From the NCBI GenBank assembly GCA_963971285.1, contig OZ020248.1:19923873-19987872 (forward strand): DNA of 64,000 nucleotides, written 5' to 3'. The notes under the pieces were generated by a model that had not been told where the DNA came from, made no database searches, and worked only from the letters and a program-made list of their open reading frames with translations. The stretch comes from Astropecten irregularis (lineage: Eukaryota > Echinodermata > Asteroidea > Paxillosida > Astropectinidae). Positions 43,097 through 55,458 of this stretch are shown here, piece by piece; position 1 is the first letter of the stretch; each line of letters opens with the position of its first letter. Position numbers and translations under genes: made by a program.

Positions 43097-45376
43097 GATT
43101 GTGGAGGCCTTGATGCATAAAGAGTCTGCACCACTGGTGATGTCATGCAATAGGGTAATGGTCTAGTTAGTGTAAGTTGAAACACTTGAAAGAAGGCAAC
43201 AATGAGTCAGGTGGTTCCTGATGATACCCCCACCTCTGAGTGGTTAATACAAAGAACCAGCAACAGATATTGTTGGTCTTTGGGGGACCTTTATACCACA
43301 AGTGTTTTCAGTTTTATAAGAAATAAAGAAATATTTCCATTATGTACTGAAAAGTATTTATTTGAAGGAGTTAGTATGATCATCTTTGTTTGTTTTGTTT
43401 GTTTACTTTTCTTTGTTGTTGTTGTTGTTTTTGCAGGTATATCATTCACTCCAATCATGTGTTTTTCAAAATTCATGTAATGAAGAGAATTTTTGTAATC
43501 TGTTTCCAGAGAAACTCATATATGAAAATTCCATCTAGCAAAACAGTGTGATTGATCAGTGGGACATTGCCATTGACATTCTCCTAATTCATAAATTATC
43601 AGGGGAGGGGGAAACTTGGCCCCACCCCCACCAGGATTGGCAGAGAAATGCCACCGCCCATGTATGAGAGATGTAGAAAGAGCCCCACCAGCCAGAAACC
43701 ATCAAATTGAGAAGAAAATGAAAATGGAAGTTATCAGCTTTATTTTGGTGTATGGCTTGATTGCCTGAGAAACTTGTGAGTATTTTTAATACTTTGTTTG
43801 AAATTGGTCATTTTTTATGCATGGGAGCCTATGGGAAATTACCGTATTTACTAATCTGCGTCGAGTAGAGTGTCTGCCGCCCTCTGTTGGGGACATCAGG
43901 TACATGCTCACATTCCAGCATGCCCTGAGGGGGAGGGTTCATTAGCCTGGGACTGGGCGGTGAAAATAAATGGCACGCTTCACCATTTGAACAGTTACTA
44001 CACACCTATAATTCCATACCATTGGGAATTAAAGTAAACTAGCTGTTACCAGAAGAGTTAAAATAATTATGAAGGAGAATAAGGTATACAACAATCTAAT
44101 CTAACGGCACGATATACTGTACGCCATTACTGCAGTGTCCCCACCTTCCTTTTGTCTGAGAACAGAAGAATTTACGCTGCGGTGCACTCTGTACTGCAGG
44201 CTGTATGTCAACTATTCATGGGATGTACACCCAGCAATATAGAGTGCCGGACAAAAAGAAGGCAGGGACACCACAGTAATGATTGGTTTATTACAAAAAT
44301 ATATTTTTCTGTCTGACTTCTACTTGACTGGAAAGTGAGCAACTGCGACCAATATGAGCCATGGATGGGGAGGGGAGGGGCTTGGAATAGGGGAGGGGGA
44401 GGTCAAACGGTGTAGGGAAAGGGTGGGGAGATGTAATGAAAATAGGAAAATGTCTTTTGATAGTTTTATAAGACATTTCGAGGTAGCGAAAGATAAGCTC
44501 TCATTTGAAAAGATGTTAATAGCTGCAGGCCAGTAGTTGATTGGAAGTTGAAAATAACTTCCAAGATTGTGGGAGGGGGAAGGATATCCTTCCTCTATGC
44601 TCGCACATATCCTTCATGAATTTTTGACAGCAAAATGTTTTTAAGCCCACCCAAGGACAGGGGTTAATGTTTTGCTTTATTTCATTTATTTTACGCAAAA
44701 TTTTTTTAAGATTTCACTTCAAGGAAATGTGAGAAACCTTGAAGAAAAACCTGCTTGACGAGTTCACACTGATCTGTGGTTGATGTTTATCATGAGCGAC
44801 AACTTGACACGACATGAGAGGGCGCTCTCCATAAAAACTGTTTATTGGCACCTGGATGAGACGGTACCCAGACGTCTACAGTACAAAATCAACCAGTATT
44901 GTGTAGAGCACGTGCAGCCACATGCCGTATGTACTGAATGTACTTGCGCGAAGTTCAGACGAGAAGGAAGTCTGAAAGTTTTCTCGATACTTTTCGTTTT
45001 GTGTTCCAGTTTGTCCCATGTTGATTTGTAAAACTGTACTTTCACGTTGACTGGACAAGCAGGCTTGTCACGGCCTGGTATTCTGTCCCTGCTGTAGTTT
45101 TAGATCCCTAAAGTCAGTGTACCAATGTTTTCATCTCGTGAGAAGTGAACCCAGTTGGACTGGCCATGCTGAGATTGCTGACCGTGTGTGTGGCACTCGG
45201 AAAGGAGAGACTCGTGAACTCGGCTGCCCAAGGTCACCATGGAATGGAGACAAGCTAAGGAGACTGAGCATACACTTACACGGAATTTCGTACATGTAAT
45301 CATGTACACAGTATAGCGGACTGACTGCACTTTGCTGCTCTGTGGTTGCCATGTTTTGCAACTCAACACGTGAATT
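43097..45376. other. Copy B counterpart of 1-2,485; no gene
   Basis: Non-coding DNA matching copy A. Local differences: 43,595-43,710 replaces unrelated sequence of copy A (about 505-850), and a small MITE is inserted at about 44,127-44,281. Confidence 0.5.
44127..44281. mobile_element. 155-bp MITE, copy B only
   Basis: Inverted ends CATTACTGCAGTGTCCCCAC and, at the right, its imperfect complement (GCAGGGACACCACAGTAATG). About 36 bp of each arm pair, including CTTCCTTTTGTC / GACAAAAAGAAG. Copy A reads straight through at about 1,392-1,400. Insertion edges are blurred by about 30 extra bases at left; the superfamily is unknown. Confidence 0.55.
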
Positions 45377-46179
45377 AGCTGCAGTAACTGTAGCCCAATA
45401 TTACTCCTGACGTTGTTGTCGTATATAGGGCTACAGATCAATCAATATGGATATCATCTGATTAGACTTCCCCACCCCTAAAATGACTGTTATTTAGCGA
45501 TCTGTGGCATAATGACTCACCCTGGTGTTCCTGATGTCGTGAAGAAGCTTTCAGAAGAAACAAAATTCAATTATCATTTTGGATTTCGACAAAACGAGAA
45601 ATTTTCGGCCCAAATCTCAGTACATACAAAATGACGAGGAATCCGCGGCAAATTTCCCACAGTGCTTTGCGAAATAATATAAGGAAATACATAAGAATTT
45701 AACTCTTTCCTAGTACCCTGTCCAGTCTACATTCCATTTAAGTGCAATGGAGCGAACGGCACCAGTCTACTCCCTGATCTACACGTGCAGAATTCTCGAG
45801 AGTTCTCGAGAATACTCGAGAGTTCTCGAGAATTTCTCGAGAACTCGCGAGAACTCTCGAGAATTCTCGAGAACTCGCGAGAAATCTCGAGAATTCTCGA
45901 GAATTTCTTGAGAATTCCAAGTCATTTTGTATGTACTGAGATTTGGGCCGAAAATTGCTCGTTTTGTCGAAATCCAAAATGATAATTGAATTTTGTTTCT
46001 TCTGAATGCTTCTTCACGACATCAGGAACACCAGGGTGAGTCATTATGCCACAGATCGCTAAATAACAGTCATTTTAGGGGTGGGGAAGTCTAATCAGAT
46101 GATATCCATATTGATTGATCTGTAGCCCTATATACGACAACAACGTCAGGAGTAATATTGGGCTACAGTTACTGCAGCT
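45377..46179. mobile_element. Long-TIR Mutator-like non-autonomous element
   Basis: About 803 bp. The arms 45,377-45,634 and 45,922-46,179 are inverse complements over about 258 bp, with few mismatches (ends AGCTGCAGTAACTGTAGCCC). A 10-bp direct repeat ACACGTGAAT flanks it (45,366-45,375 and 46,180-46,189). Copy A has the single uninterrupted site at about 2,483-2,492. Long arms plus a 9-11 bp duplication are typical of Mutator-like elements. The centre holds a TCTCGAGAAT-type tandem repeat and no transposase. Confidence 0.85.
45790..45915. repeat. CTCGAGAA palindromic tandem repeat
   Basis: About a dozen runs of TCTCGAGAA(T/C)T or CTCGCGAGAA in the centre of the Mutator-like element. Each unit is itself a palindrome (CTCGAG or TCGCGA). 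The open frames rich in SREFSRILE on both strands are by-products. Confidence 0.85.
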
Positions 46180-46415
46180 ACACGTGAATCAGTATCCTGC
46201 ACTTTTTTGCAAACAAAAACCGAGACTCCGAGCCTCAAACTTCAAAGTGTGAAAAACCTCAACTTCCACAGCAGCTTGATCGATCGGTATCTGACTTCTG
46301 ACTAGCCAGTGGTAAGTACATGATGCAACAGACAGGTAGGTAAACTAATTGGTAATCCTGTGTTTTACTTTTACCAGGTCCTGAATGTACTACAACTCCT
46401 GTTGGTCACTAATCA

Positions 46416-47006
46416 TCAAGCTTTTCCTCCAATCAGCGCTGAGCCTTTTTGGAGAGGCTCAGCGCCCAGTTTGGGATGGTGATATAATACACTGATGTAG
46501 ACCGGCTTTGTTTTGACAATTTTTAGTTTGACCCACAAGACCTCGGTGTCGACATCAAGTTCTGGGCAATGAGTGGCTATGATGTCATCCCTCACTGCGA
46601 TGAGTACCCCACCTCTGGTGCTACCTTTGTTCCCTGTCTCGATACGATCTTTCCTGACGATGGTGAAATTAGGGGGGAAACATTCACTGTTCCTAACCTC
46701 TGGTGAAAGCCAAGTTTCTGTAGCCAGCACGACATGTGGGTCGTGCTCAGCAATCTTTCAAGCAAGTCATCCCAATCCCTATTCAATGCTTGAATTGTTT
46801 GGACAGACTTTTCATCAATTTGAAATAGTTTTGCAATTTCTTATAGGGAATGGCCTACTCCCACTGTCTCCCACGGTCTGTGTGGCCAGCATCAAGCCAG
46901 GTGGTTTCCGGAAGATAGGCTTGATTTTTTCCGGTGCCCCCTCTGCAAACCCTTCCCTTCTTACTCCAGCCTGCACCATCAATCGAGGTAAATCCAATCT
47001 TTGCAA
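46416..47006 (-). mobile_element. LINE endonuclease fragment, copy B
   Basis: Same fossil as 2,742-3,160, about 97% identical (ATETWLSPEVRNSECFPPNF and GGVLIAVRDDI). Here it also keeps sequence upstream in LINE order (about 46,815-47,006, PIFRKPPGLMLATQTVGDSG). In copy A a hAT-like insertion and deletion replace that part. Frameshifts; dead. Confidence 0.75.
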
Positions 47007-48102
47007 TCAAATTGTAACTTTTTTGCATTCTTAAATTCTTATCGTTGCCTTTAAAGACGAAATAACGCAACATTATAATCAAACCCAATTATGCCTTCTT
47101 CTTCTTTTTTAGGTCAAAGATGTGAAATAATCATTCTATCGGTTTCAGATTTATAAAAAAAAATTGGTCGCTTCTCAAACCAAAACCAGTGTACAGATTT
47201 ACCCGACGGTTTCGTTGAGAAGTCCCTATATGGCCTTATTCATGGCGCATCCATCTTGTCACCGTCCTTGTATACCCGTTGGAAAAGATAACCACCAATT
47301 CCTAAAGAGAAAGCGGGTACCAGACTACTTGGAATCCCAGCCTCGGTTTGATTGCACTGCTTCGAATGCAGGATAGATGCACCGTGAATAACGGCTATTC
47401 TGTGAGATGTACATTAGGTCACTATATGGTGACAGTGTCTATTAGTTACAAATTGTTGTCAACCAAATATTACCCATGAAAAAAAAACAGAGAAAAGAAA
47501 TGAATTGTTAATTAATCTTTCGAAAATGTTGCAGAAAAAAACGACACGTTTTTTGTGTGTGTGAATTTGGCACGCTATTTTTGGATTTGCATATTTGTCA
47601 CATGATCGTGGATCCATCGCCACAGTATATGGCGATTCAGTATCGATTCTCCACAGTATATGGCGATTCAGTATCGATTCTCCAAAGTTGCTGTCAAAAT
47701 GTTTGGCAAAATCTTTCGGCTTTTCTCCTTGTCAGTTGTTTTCCAAGCTAACAGTGAGGGTATCCTTGGCAACAGCACCATGTTCCCATCTCCAGAATGC
47801 CTCCCATTATGTTTACATATAATCCTTTATATGTGTTATGCTGTTGACGTGAACTGCACGTTACAAATCAATACAATGTTCGCCTCAGTATCCCCTGGCA
47901 ACGCCAGAGATGGAGTCAATTGTAACGGTTTTGTGGAAGTAGAGCAAAAGTGGTTTTATGGTTGGTCTCAAGATGAAATAGAAGGGAGGGTATGGAAAGG
48001 TCGTGACGGGAAACACAGTTTGTAGAATGTCTAGTTGTCCATGTGCAATCACATTCTCTTGAAATTCATACGTACACACAAGTTACAGGTCGTATTGTCA
48101 CA
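47007..48102. other. No firm gene
   Basis: Matches 4,250-4,820 of copy A with extra sequence: a doubled CACAGTATATGGCGATTCAG unit (47,612-47,680) and about 130 bp at 47,697-47,830 absent from A. The open stretch at 47,844-48,025 is discussed at 4,251-6,330. Confidence 0.4.
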
Positions 48103-48343
48103 ATCAGGGATCAAAAAAATTAGCTAAGCACGAAATTTCTGTCTTTATAAAAAACAGGATTAACAACCAAATGTCCATGTGTAATGTATATTCACTTGCA
48201 ATTGTTCTTTGGCTGTTGTTCGCTGACCATGAATATCAAATGGAATTTTTCTTTAATGGTGGTTTGTTTTTATATTGGGCAAGACATTTTTGTGCTAAGC
48301 TTTTTTTTTTTGTGCTTAGCAGCTCCATGAAATTGGCCCCCAA
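48103..48343. mobile_element. GGGGCCAATTTCA-type MITE
   Basis: Nearly complete: core AACAACCAAATGTCCATGTG, subterminal GCTAAGC motifs, and right end CTCCATGAAATTGGCCCCC; the left terminus is damaged. In copy A only about 45 bp of the left end remains (4,823-4,870), so A has lost most of the element. Confidence 0.75.
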
Positions 48344-49621
48344 GCTAGTTCAGGAATATCTACCATTATTGTGCATTCTTCCTCTCTTTTTATTTTGTTG
48401 CTTTTATTTGTTTTTGTTGTGTGTGTTTTTTCTATAAATATATACAAGAAACTTTTGCTGTAATATACATGTACCTGTACAGACACTTTCAAAAGTTGTT
48501 AGAATCTTGAAAACTAACAATTAACTCAAATGTCTAACCATGTACAAGAATCAATGTAGCATTTCATTCAATGTTGGCCAAGTTATATCAGTAGAATTCA
48601 TGTTTTCCTGTTAAAAAAGTAAAAGATCCCTTAAAAAAAGTAATATACTGCAGTATTGATGTGTATTCATTAACACAGTACTCACATTGAAGAGTTGAGA
48701 CCGGTGCCCATGTGGTTGCATACATATGCCATAGGGAATTACACAGTGGCCACAGGGAGCTAGACCAAGATGGCTGCATTGGACCCTACGAAATGAAGCA
48801 TACGTCCAGGCTTGTTGCTACTGCTGTTTTGTGCTCTAAATTAAATGAAGGGCTTGATATACATGGTGAAGCTGGAGCTTTTCTTCGGCTTGTTTCATCA
48901 TGTTGCCCAATCCCTTCATTTCGTTTTCTGGGCCTCAAGTGGCGGTCGCGAATTAAGTCCCAAGCCTAGCCTCAAGCCTGATTTTCCTAAATGCCCATTG
49001 TCTGGGTTCAAAAGCAGGGTGCAAATTGTTTGGGGTTGTTATCTGTGGCTGTTATCATTCAGAAGTCTTGGTACCATACATCCTTTGACAGAACCTTTGT
49101 GGAGTGTCTATATTGGGGTGTTGTCCTTGAGTGAGACGCTTTGCAGTGCCAGGGTTTGATGGGTCTAATACTGGGCAGATTTGGTTGATTGTGATATGTC
49201 AGAAGTTCACTGAGTATGATCTGGTTCTGGTTCTGTTTCCGAGAGATGTTGGGGGTGTTGTCCTTGAGCGAGACGCTTTGCCTTTCCAGGGTTGGATAGA
49301 TCTTACCGGGCAGTGTTGGTTATTGTGATTTGTCAGAGGCTGGCCGTTGACAAGTTTACAATCCTGTTCTGAATCTGTTTCTGAAAGAGCTCAATTGATC
49401 CAGTTTTTGGAGAGAGAATGTTCGGTCATTTTTGTTCTTTGAAAACCGGACTTTTCCGTGCAACTTTCATGAATGTTCCATTTGTCTACGTGTGTAAAAT
49501 TGTATTTGTGTCTTAACTTTTTATTTTTGTCTAAGCTGAAAAACAGTGGATGCCCCTTTAATACATACATGTACAAACACCCCTCAAAAAGGGAATCTCC
49601 CAACTTCTTATTGGCTGGATC
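48344..49621. other. No gene seen
   Basis: Matches about 4,871-5,822 of copy A plus about 300 bp of unmatched AT-rich DNA at 48,344-48,640. No coding conservation. Confidence 0.45.
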
Positions 49622-50455
49622 CAGGGTTGATAAAAATCATGATTTTTATAAAAAAAAAAAAAAAAATCGGATTTATTTGATTTAAATCAGATTTTTTTGA
49701 TTTAAATCGATTTTTTTGATTTAAATTAAAATCTTAATTGTTTTTACGTAATAACATTTTACTATCATAACATTTTGCTTAAAAAACCCATAAATGATGC
49801 CAAATTGCAACTTCTTGTCGCTTGGGCATTGTGGTCATTAAAATGTAGCAAAAAATCCAAAGCAACAAAAAACAGAAAATGTTACTGACTGTCACTACAG
49901 GCATACTCTATTGCTTCCTTGCTGATGGGATGTTTAAGACCACATTCAAAGATGTTTCATGGCTTGTACATGTACGTACCAGTGGTCCATTTGCATCTCA
50001 GTACATGTGTATTAGATGCAGTGATGTACACAAACAAAAGTTAATTCTTTGCAGTTGCATACATATGTACGTATTATTTTACTGTGTAATTCTATTCATT
50101 GTATAGATACTTGTAAATTACAAGTAATGCTGTACACATACATTGTACTTTGCTTCAGGATAATGCCTCATTTTTCATACATGTGTGTATACATGTATTT
50201 TGTACAGTAAAATATCATTGTAAAAACACTACATAAACTGTTTTAAGACACCCTGTTATAGTGGAAAAACTAGCCAAAAGTTAATGCAAGTGTTCTTTCA
50301 GTAAGATATTCTGATTTTTCGTAGAAAAAAATCATGAAATAATGAAAAAAATCATGATTGATTTTTATGAGCGATTTTTTTGATTTTTTTCCACCTATTT
50401 AAATCATGATTTAAATCAATGATTTAAATCGAGTGATTTAAATCAAACAACCCTG
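49622..50455. mobile_element. hAT-like non-autonomous element with TTTAAATC repeats
   Basis: 834 bp. Ends CAGGGTTG and CAACCCTG. Many TGATTTAAATCA motifs lie near both ends. It is flanked by GCTGGATC (49,614-49,621) and GCTGGATT (50,456-50,463), an 8-bp duplication with one mismatch. Copy A has the single site GTTGGATT at about 5,824-5,831. An 8-bp duplication and CAG-G ends are hAT features. No transposase. Confidence 0.85.
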
Positions 50456-51836
50456 GCTGGATTAGTATGCTGACGGGCCATTGTACTTTCAGGGATGGGG
50501 ACATTTTAAAGGGGCAAGAAGGCAAGGACCAGTTAATATTTCTTCAGCCACCGTGAAATCTTGCGTCTTTTGGATTTACTGACAATGTTGATTCAATTTC
50601 AAACATTTCTGACCCCAAAAAAGGAGGGACAAACGTTCTTGACAACATTAATTTGACCTGTAACCTTAGAAATCATATCATTCAATACGTACTTTCGCAC
50701 TTGCCATATTAAAGTTCCATCATACAGTGTAATATATTCCTCCAGGCTCAAACACGTTCAAAGTAAACGGCATCGTATTTTTTATTTCTTTTGATTGAAA
50801 ACGGTTTAGCGAAACAGGATATGGCTTGGTATCGCACACGAGTCTATGCAGTCACTTGCAAGCCCTAGCCGCATAAATATGGCCTGATGCATGTGGATTT
50901 GTCTTTTGGTATTTTTATATCATCATTTTTTTGTGTTTGTTTGTTTATTTGTTTTTTAAACAAGCTTGCCAGAGTCTGTTGTACAATGTTTAGTACCCTG
51001 ACTCTACCATGCACAGTTTGAATGGATATTAGGGTAGGGGTACTGGAGGGAGGGTTGACAAAACCGGGCTTGCTCAACAGGCCTAATTATTTGCAAGATC
51101 AGGGGCCAATTTCACGGCCCCGCTTAGCACAAAAATTTGCTAACCATAAAATTTCGGGGGGGGGGGGGGGTTCTAAAAACAGGATTAACAACCAAATGTC
51201 CATGTGTTGTGCATCACTTATAATTGTTCTTTGGCTGTTGTTGTTCGCTGCCCATGAATGTCAAATGAAATTTTCTCCTACAAGCCAGAAATGTCTCGTG
51301 AACTTTCATTAAATCTGCTTTTTACCAATAGAGCGCTCTGTTCTGTACTTGCAGTGCCCCAAAATCCGGATGAAGTTACGATAAATAGAAATCATTAACA
51401 AAAAATTTTTTAAAAGACTAGACTTTAAATTGCCGCAGCATTTTGATTGGCTAGAATAGGGTCACATGTTTTTTCAACCGTCTGCTCAAAATGTCATTGT
51501 CAGCATTCATTTTTCCAGTCAGGTACTCGAAAAAACATAATGATATAAATTTTCTTTTAACAATTCTATGTTTCTTGTTCTGTTGTGTCCTTTTTCACTC
51601 CAAATTTTTCCAAGTTTTCCTTCTAAGGTTCTATGCATATCCAAAAAAAGTTTTTCTTTTAAAAAACAAAATATTGAGGAAACGTGAAGATTTGTTCATA
51701 CTGCCATGTCATCGATGTAGCGGTGTAGTTTTGCCTTTAGGAATGAAGTGGAAAGTCGGCCTAAAATAAATTCAGAAATATGTTCACTGAAAAGATTCAT
51801 ATTTGGTGATGCGGCAAGTTCATAATCAGGCTCGTA
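50456..51836. other. No gene; contains a partial MITE
   Basis: Matches 5,824-7,090 of copy A. A partial GGGGCCAATTTCA MITE lies at about 51,101-51,290. Small indels, such as about 40 bp at 51,036-51,085, separate the copies. Confidence 0.5.
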
Positions 51837-54800
51837 TTAAAAAGGTAATATCATACTTTGGTTTTTGTCAAAGAAATGAAGATTCGTGGGCAAAAAATAT
51901 CAAAGTCACGGTCATCTGTGAAATTTCCAGTCCCATACGGTGCCGACTTTTTGAGAAAACAGTGAAAAACATCCACAGAATTTTATTAAACTTTTAAACG
52001 CTATTGTTATATCTTTAAAAGATCAAAATTGGTTTTGGTCATTGGTTTTACTCTTTTCTGGATAAATACAGCATTTCAGGCAGTAATTTTAACTGTATGT
52101 TTCTACCATCACCATCTTAATACCCTGTAAGTTATAGATAAATCTGTGAAGATTTCTGTTTTCGGTATGCTACCAGAGTATGATACTACCTTTAACCGAG
52201 TCTCTTTTTTCTTTTTTTTCCCTTTTGAAAAAAATGTTTTGTTGCATGTACAGGAATGAGAAAAGACCGGTGGCATAATTGTGGTTGTTTGTTGTTGTTC
52301 AGTTCGGCTTATGCAATGTTATCACAAACAGATATCTTCGAAGGTTTTTCTTTTTCAAATTTTCATGTTGCCATAGTTTAATGTTTGACATCATCCAAGC
52401 TACTCAGGAACGGAAATATGATGTTCGGTCAAAAGAAACTCTTTCTCATTTCAGTGTAGACATAAAAATGTGGTTTCATCTGGTTGCCTGGAGACAAGAC
52501 ATCGCCATGACGATGAGTACTATTATTCAGTTCTGATATATGACTGAATATCGTACAGTTGGTCCTCAGATACGGACACCAATCAACCAATCACCAATCC
52601 TCAATTAATGTAAATTAGTTTAAAGGTAGTTGGTATAAGACCAAAACAGAAATGTTCACAGATTTACGTATAACATTCAGGGTATGAAGATGATGCTAGT
52701 AGAAATCTACCGTTAAAATGTTTCCGCCTGAAATGGTGTATTTATCCAGGAATGAGTAAAACAACGACCGAAAATCTTTTTGATCTTTTAAAAGATCAAA
52801 AATAAAAGAGAAAAGACTTAAGAAATACTGTGGCCGTTTTTTACGATTTTCTCAAAAAGTGGGCACCGTGTGGAACTGAAATTTTCACAGATGACTGTGA
52901 CTGTATCTTCCTTGATATTTTTGCCCATGAATCCGTATTGTTTCTTTGACAAAATTTTGAACATTTGCAAGCCAGTTTATATCGGCGTAAACCTACCCGT
53001 CATGTAGCATTTGCAAGATTTGAATGGCAAAAAAGCATGTTGTACGCGTCTTATTCAATATCGAGATAGGATGACCCAGCTTTGAGGCCTTACCAGGCTA
53101 GATTTTATCTACGAATTGTTTGAGATGGACTTCGGAAATACCAGGTCAAAACTCCTCGCCGATCTACATGCTCAGTTTCTTTTGGTGTAGAGATGATTTT
53201 TGTGTGTGTAGCTTTAGAGATGATTTTTTTGTGTAGCCTAGCTTCAGTAGGCGACGCGTGCAACATACAACGACATGTAGTTCTTTGCTACATTTGAAAG
53301 GTATGTTACATGATTGGTAAAGGTCACAGAACAGCACTCACACTTTGTCTGATCTAGGATATTGAAATAATAAATCAGACATCCGAGTCACTAGAAAATA
53401 GCGAAAACCAGACTCAATTTTTCGTATAAAACATAAAGAATGGTTTCGATCTTACCCCGAGATCAAAACTGTTTTTGGTCTTTGTTGTACTAATTTCTGG
53501 ATAAATACAGCATTTCAGGCGGAAATATTTTAACGGTATGTTTCTACCAGCACCATCTTTATACCCTGAAAGTTATAGGTTAATCTGTGAACATTTCTGT
53601 TTGGGTATGATACCAATCCTGTACTGTACCTTTAAATCCAAAACATACTGAAAAATTGTGTCGCCGCCATCCCCCATAGCCAAAGCTCTATCAATATAAG
53701 CCTGCAGCCACTAATTGCAGTTTTCAATAATGTTTCTTTCCTCACAGTATAAATCAGTAGAAAAATAGTGGAGACTTTTGAAATAATGGTGCGAGTAAGA
53801 AAACACAGTAGATATTTAATAACCGTTATAATACATGTATATATACATGTTTAGTGTATGTATATGTGTATATATTATTATTTCATTCTTTGAATGGTTT
53901 AATTTAGATTGATTTAGCTTTTCTTTTCTTTTTTACATTGCACAGTTGGTCATAATAACCATTATTTAATCAGCTGTTTAAACAATTTAAAACAGAAACG
54001 TTTTCTGTAAAACTGAGTCGAGTTGGCAAGGGTTGGTGCACATGTAGACTGTACGCAGCCTGGCTCGGTTTCAAATATACCGGGTACTTGTATTGTAATT
54101 GTAAATAAAGTGAGGTTATGAAATTATGATGTAATAGATCAATCTTTGGGGTATAAAACCAAATGAAAAATCACTTGATATTACAAAATGTTATTAATTG
54201 GGATTTGAAAATGATTTCATTTTTGTTTTTTTGTTTTTTTTGTTTAATTGTAATAAAAAATCACCTTGTAAATGTCAGACATTGAACATTTTCGCTCTTG
54301 TCTGTATTTGTTTTGAGCCCTGTTTTTCTTAAAACGTACTTTCATACTTTGGTAGCATACCGGAACAGTAATCTTCACAGATTTACCTACATGTATAACT
54401 TACAGGGTAAGTAACTAATATCAAGATGATGGTGGTAGAAACATATACCGTTAAACCTGTTCTGCCTGAAATGCTTTGTTTAACCAGAAAAGAGTAAAAC
54501 CAATGACCAAAAACAATTTTGATCTTAACGTATGGGACTGAAATTTACACAGATGACTGTTACTGTATCTTCCTTGATATTTTGTTTAATTCATTGCAGT
54601 TAATTTGCAAAAACAGATAACTCTTTTTCTTCATTCTTCTTTTTTTATTTCTGTATTTTGTTATGTTTGCACTAAATCTAAACAACATATGAAGAACTCG
54701 TAGGCAGTACGTGGGGTTGGACTGGCATTTTACTTGGAGATATTTTTCAAATCCTAAACATGGTAACATGTACTTTACTTTATTCTGTGAATATGCAGTT

Positions 54801-55165
54801 TATGTGTTTATTTCTGTATTTGATGTTGAGCTTGTGGTACTATAGGTCACTTCATAGGTAATATCATACTTTGGTTTTTGTCAAAGAAATGCAGTCCCAT
54901 TTGCAGTCAAAATTTCAGTCCCATACGGTGTCCACTTTTTGAGAAAACAGTGAAAAACGGTCACAGTATTTCTTAAAAGTCTTTTCTCTTCTATTTTTGA
55001 TCTTTAAATAATCCAAAAAACAATTGGTCTTTGGTTTTACTCTTTTCTGGATAAATACAGCATTTCAGGCACAAACATTGTAACAGTATGTTTCTACCAT
55101 CACTATCTTTATACCCTGTAAGAGTTATAGGTAATTCTGTGAAGACTTCTGTAGTATGATACTAC
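51837..55165. mobile_element. MITE-bounded 3-kb block, mostly copy B only
   Basis: It holds a complete TTAA-family MITE (51,841-52,191), a truncated one (52,624-52,957), a second-family member (about 53,300-53,638, ending GATACCAATCCTGTACTGTA), a truncated TTAA-family piece (54,329-54,590) and a degenerate one (54,853-55,165). Between them lies AT-rich DNA without genes. Copy A has a single MITE here (7,095-7,437) joined to the same outer flanks, so either A lost about 3 kb by recombination between the outer MITEs or B gained it. Confidence 0.75.
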
Positions 55166-55458
55166 ATTTAAGGCATCCATCTGTGGGTTACAAGCAAAAT
55201 ATTCAGTCTTAAAAAGTCCCCTTCCCAACCCTGAATTTTCATCGACCACTCAGTGAAACATCGTAACATAGTCTCATGCCAGGCAAGAATGGTGCTTCTA
55301 AGAAATTATCCAGCAGCATAAAACAATTAACAGGTGTCACTAATTATGACTAGTTAAATAGAATTAAGAAACAATGAAATGAAGAGTTCATTTGCAAAAA
55401 CAGATATCAACAGATGAAAAATTCACTTAATCATGCTTTACATTTTATTATTGATTGG
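55166..55458. other. No gene seen
   Basis: Matches 7,438-7,720 of copy A, directly before the minisatellite. Confidence 0.5.

Noticed and set aside
45738-45982. Open frames rich in SREFSRILENSRE on both strands
   Set aside because: They are produced by the palindromic CTCGAGAA tandem repeat and occur on both strands.
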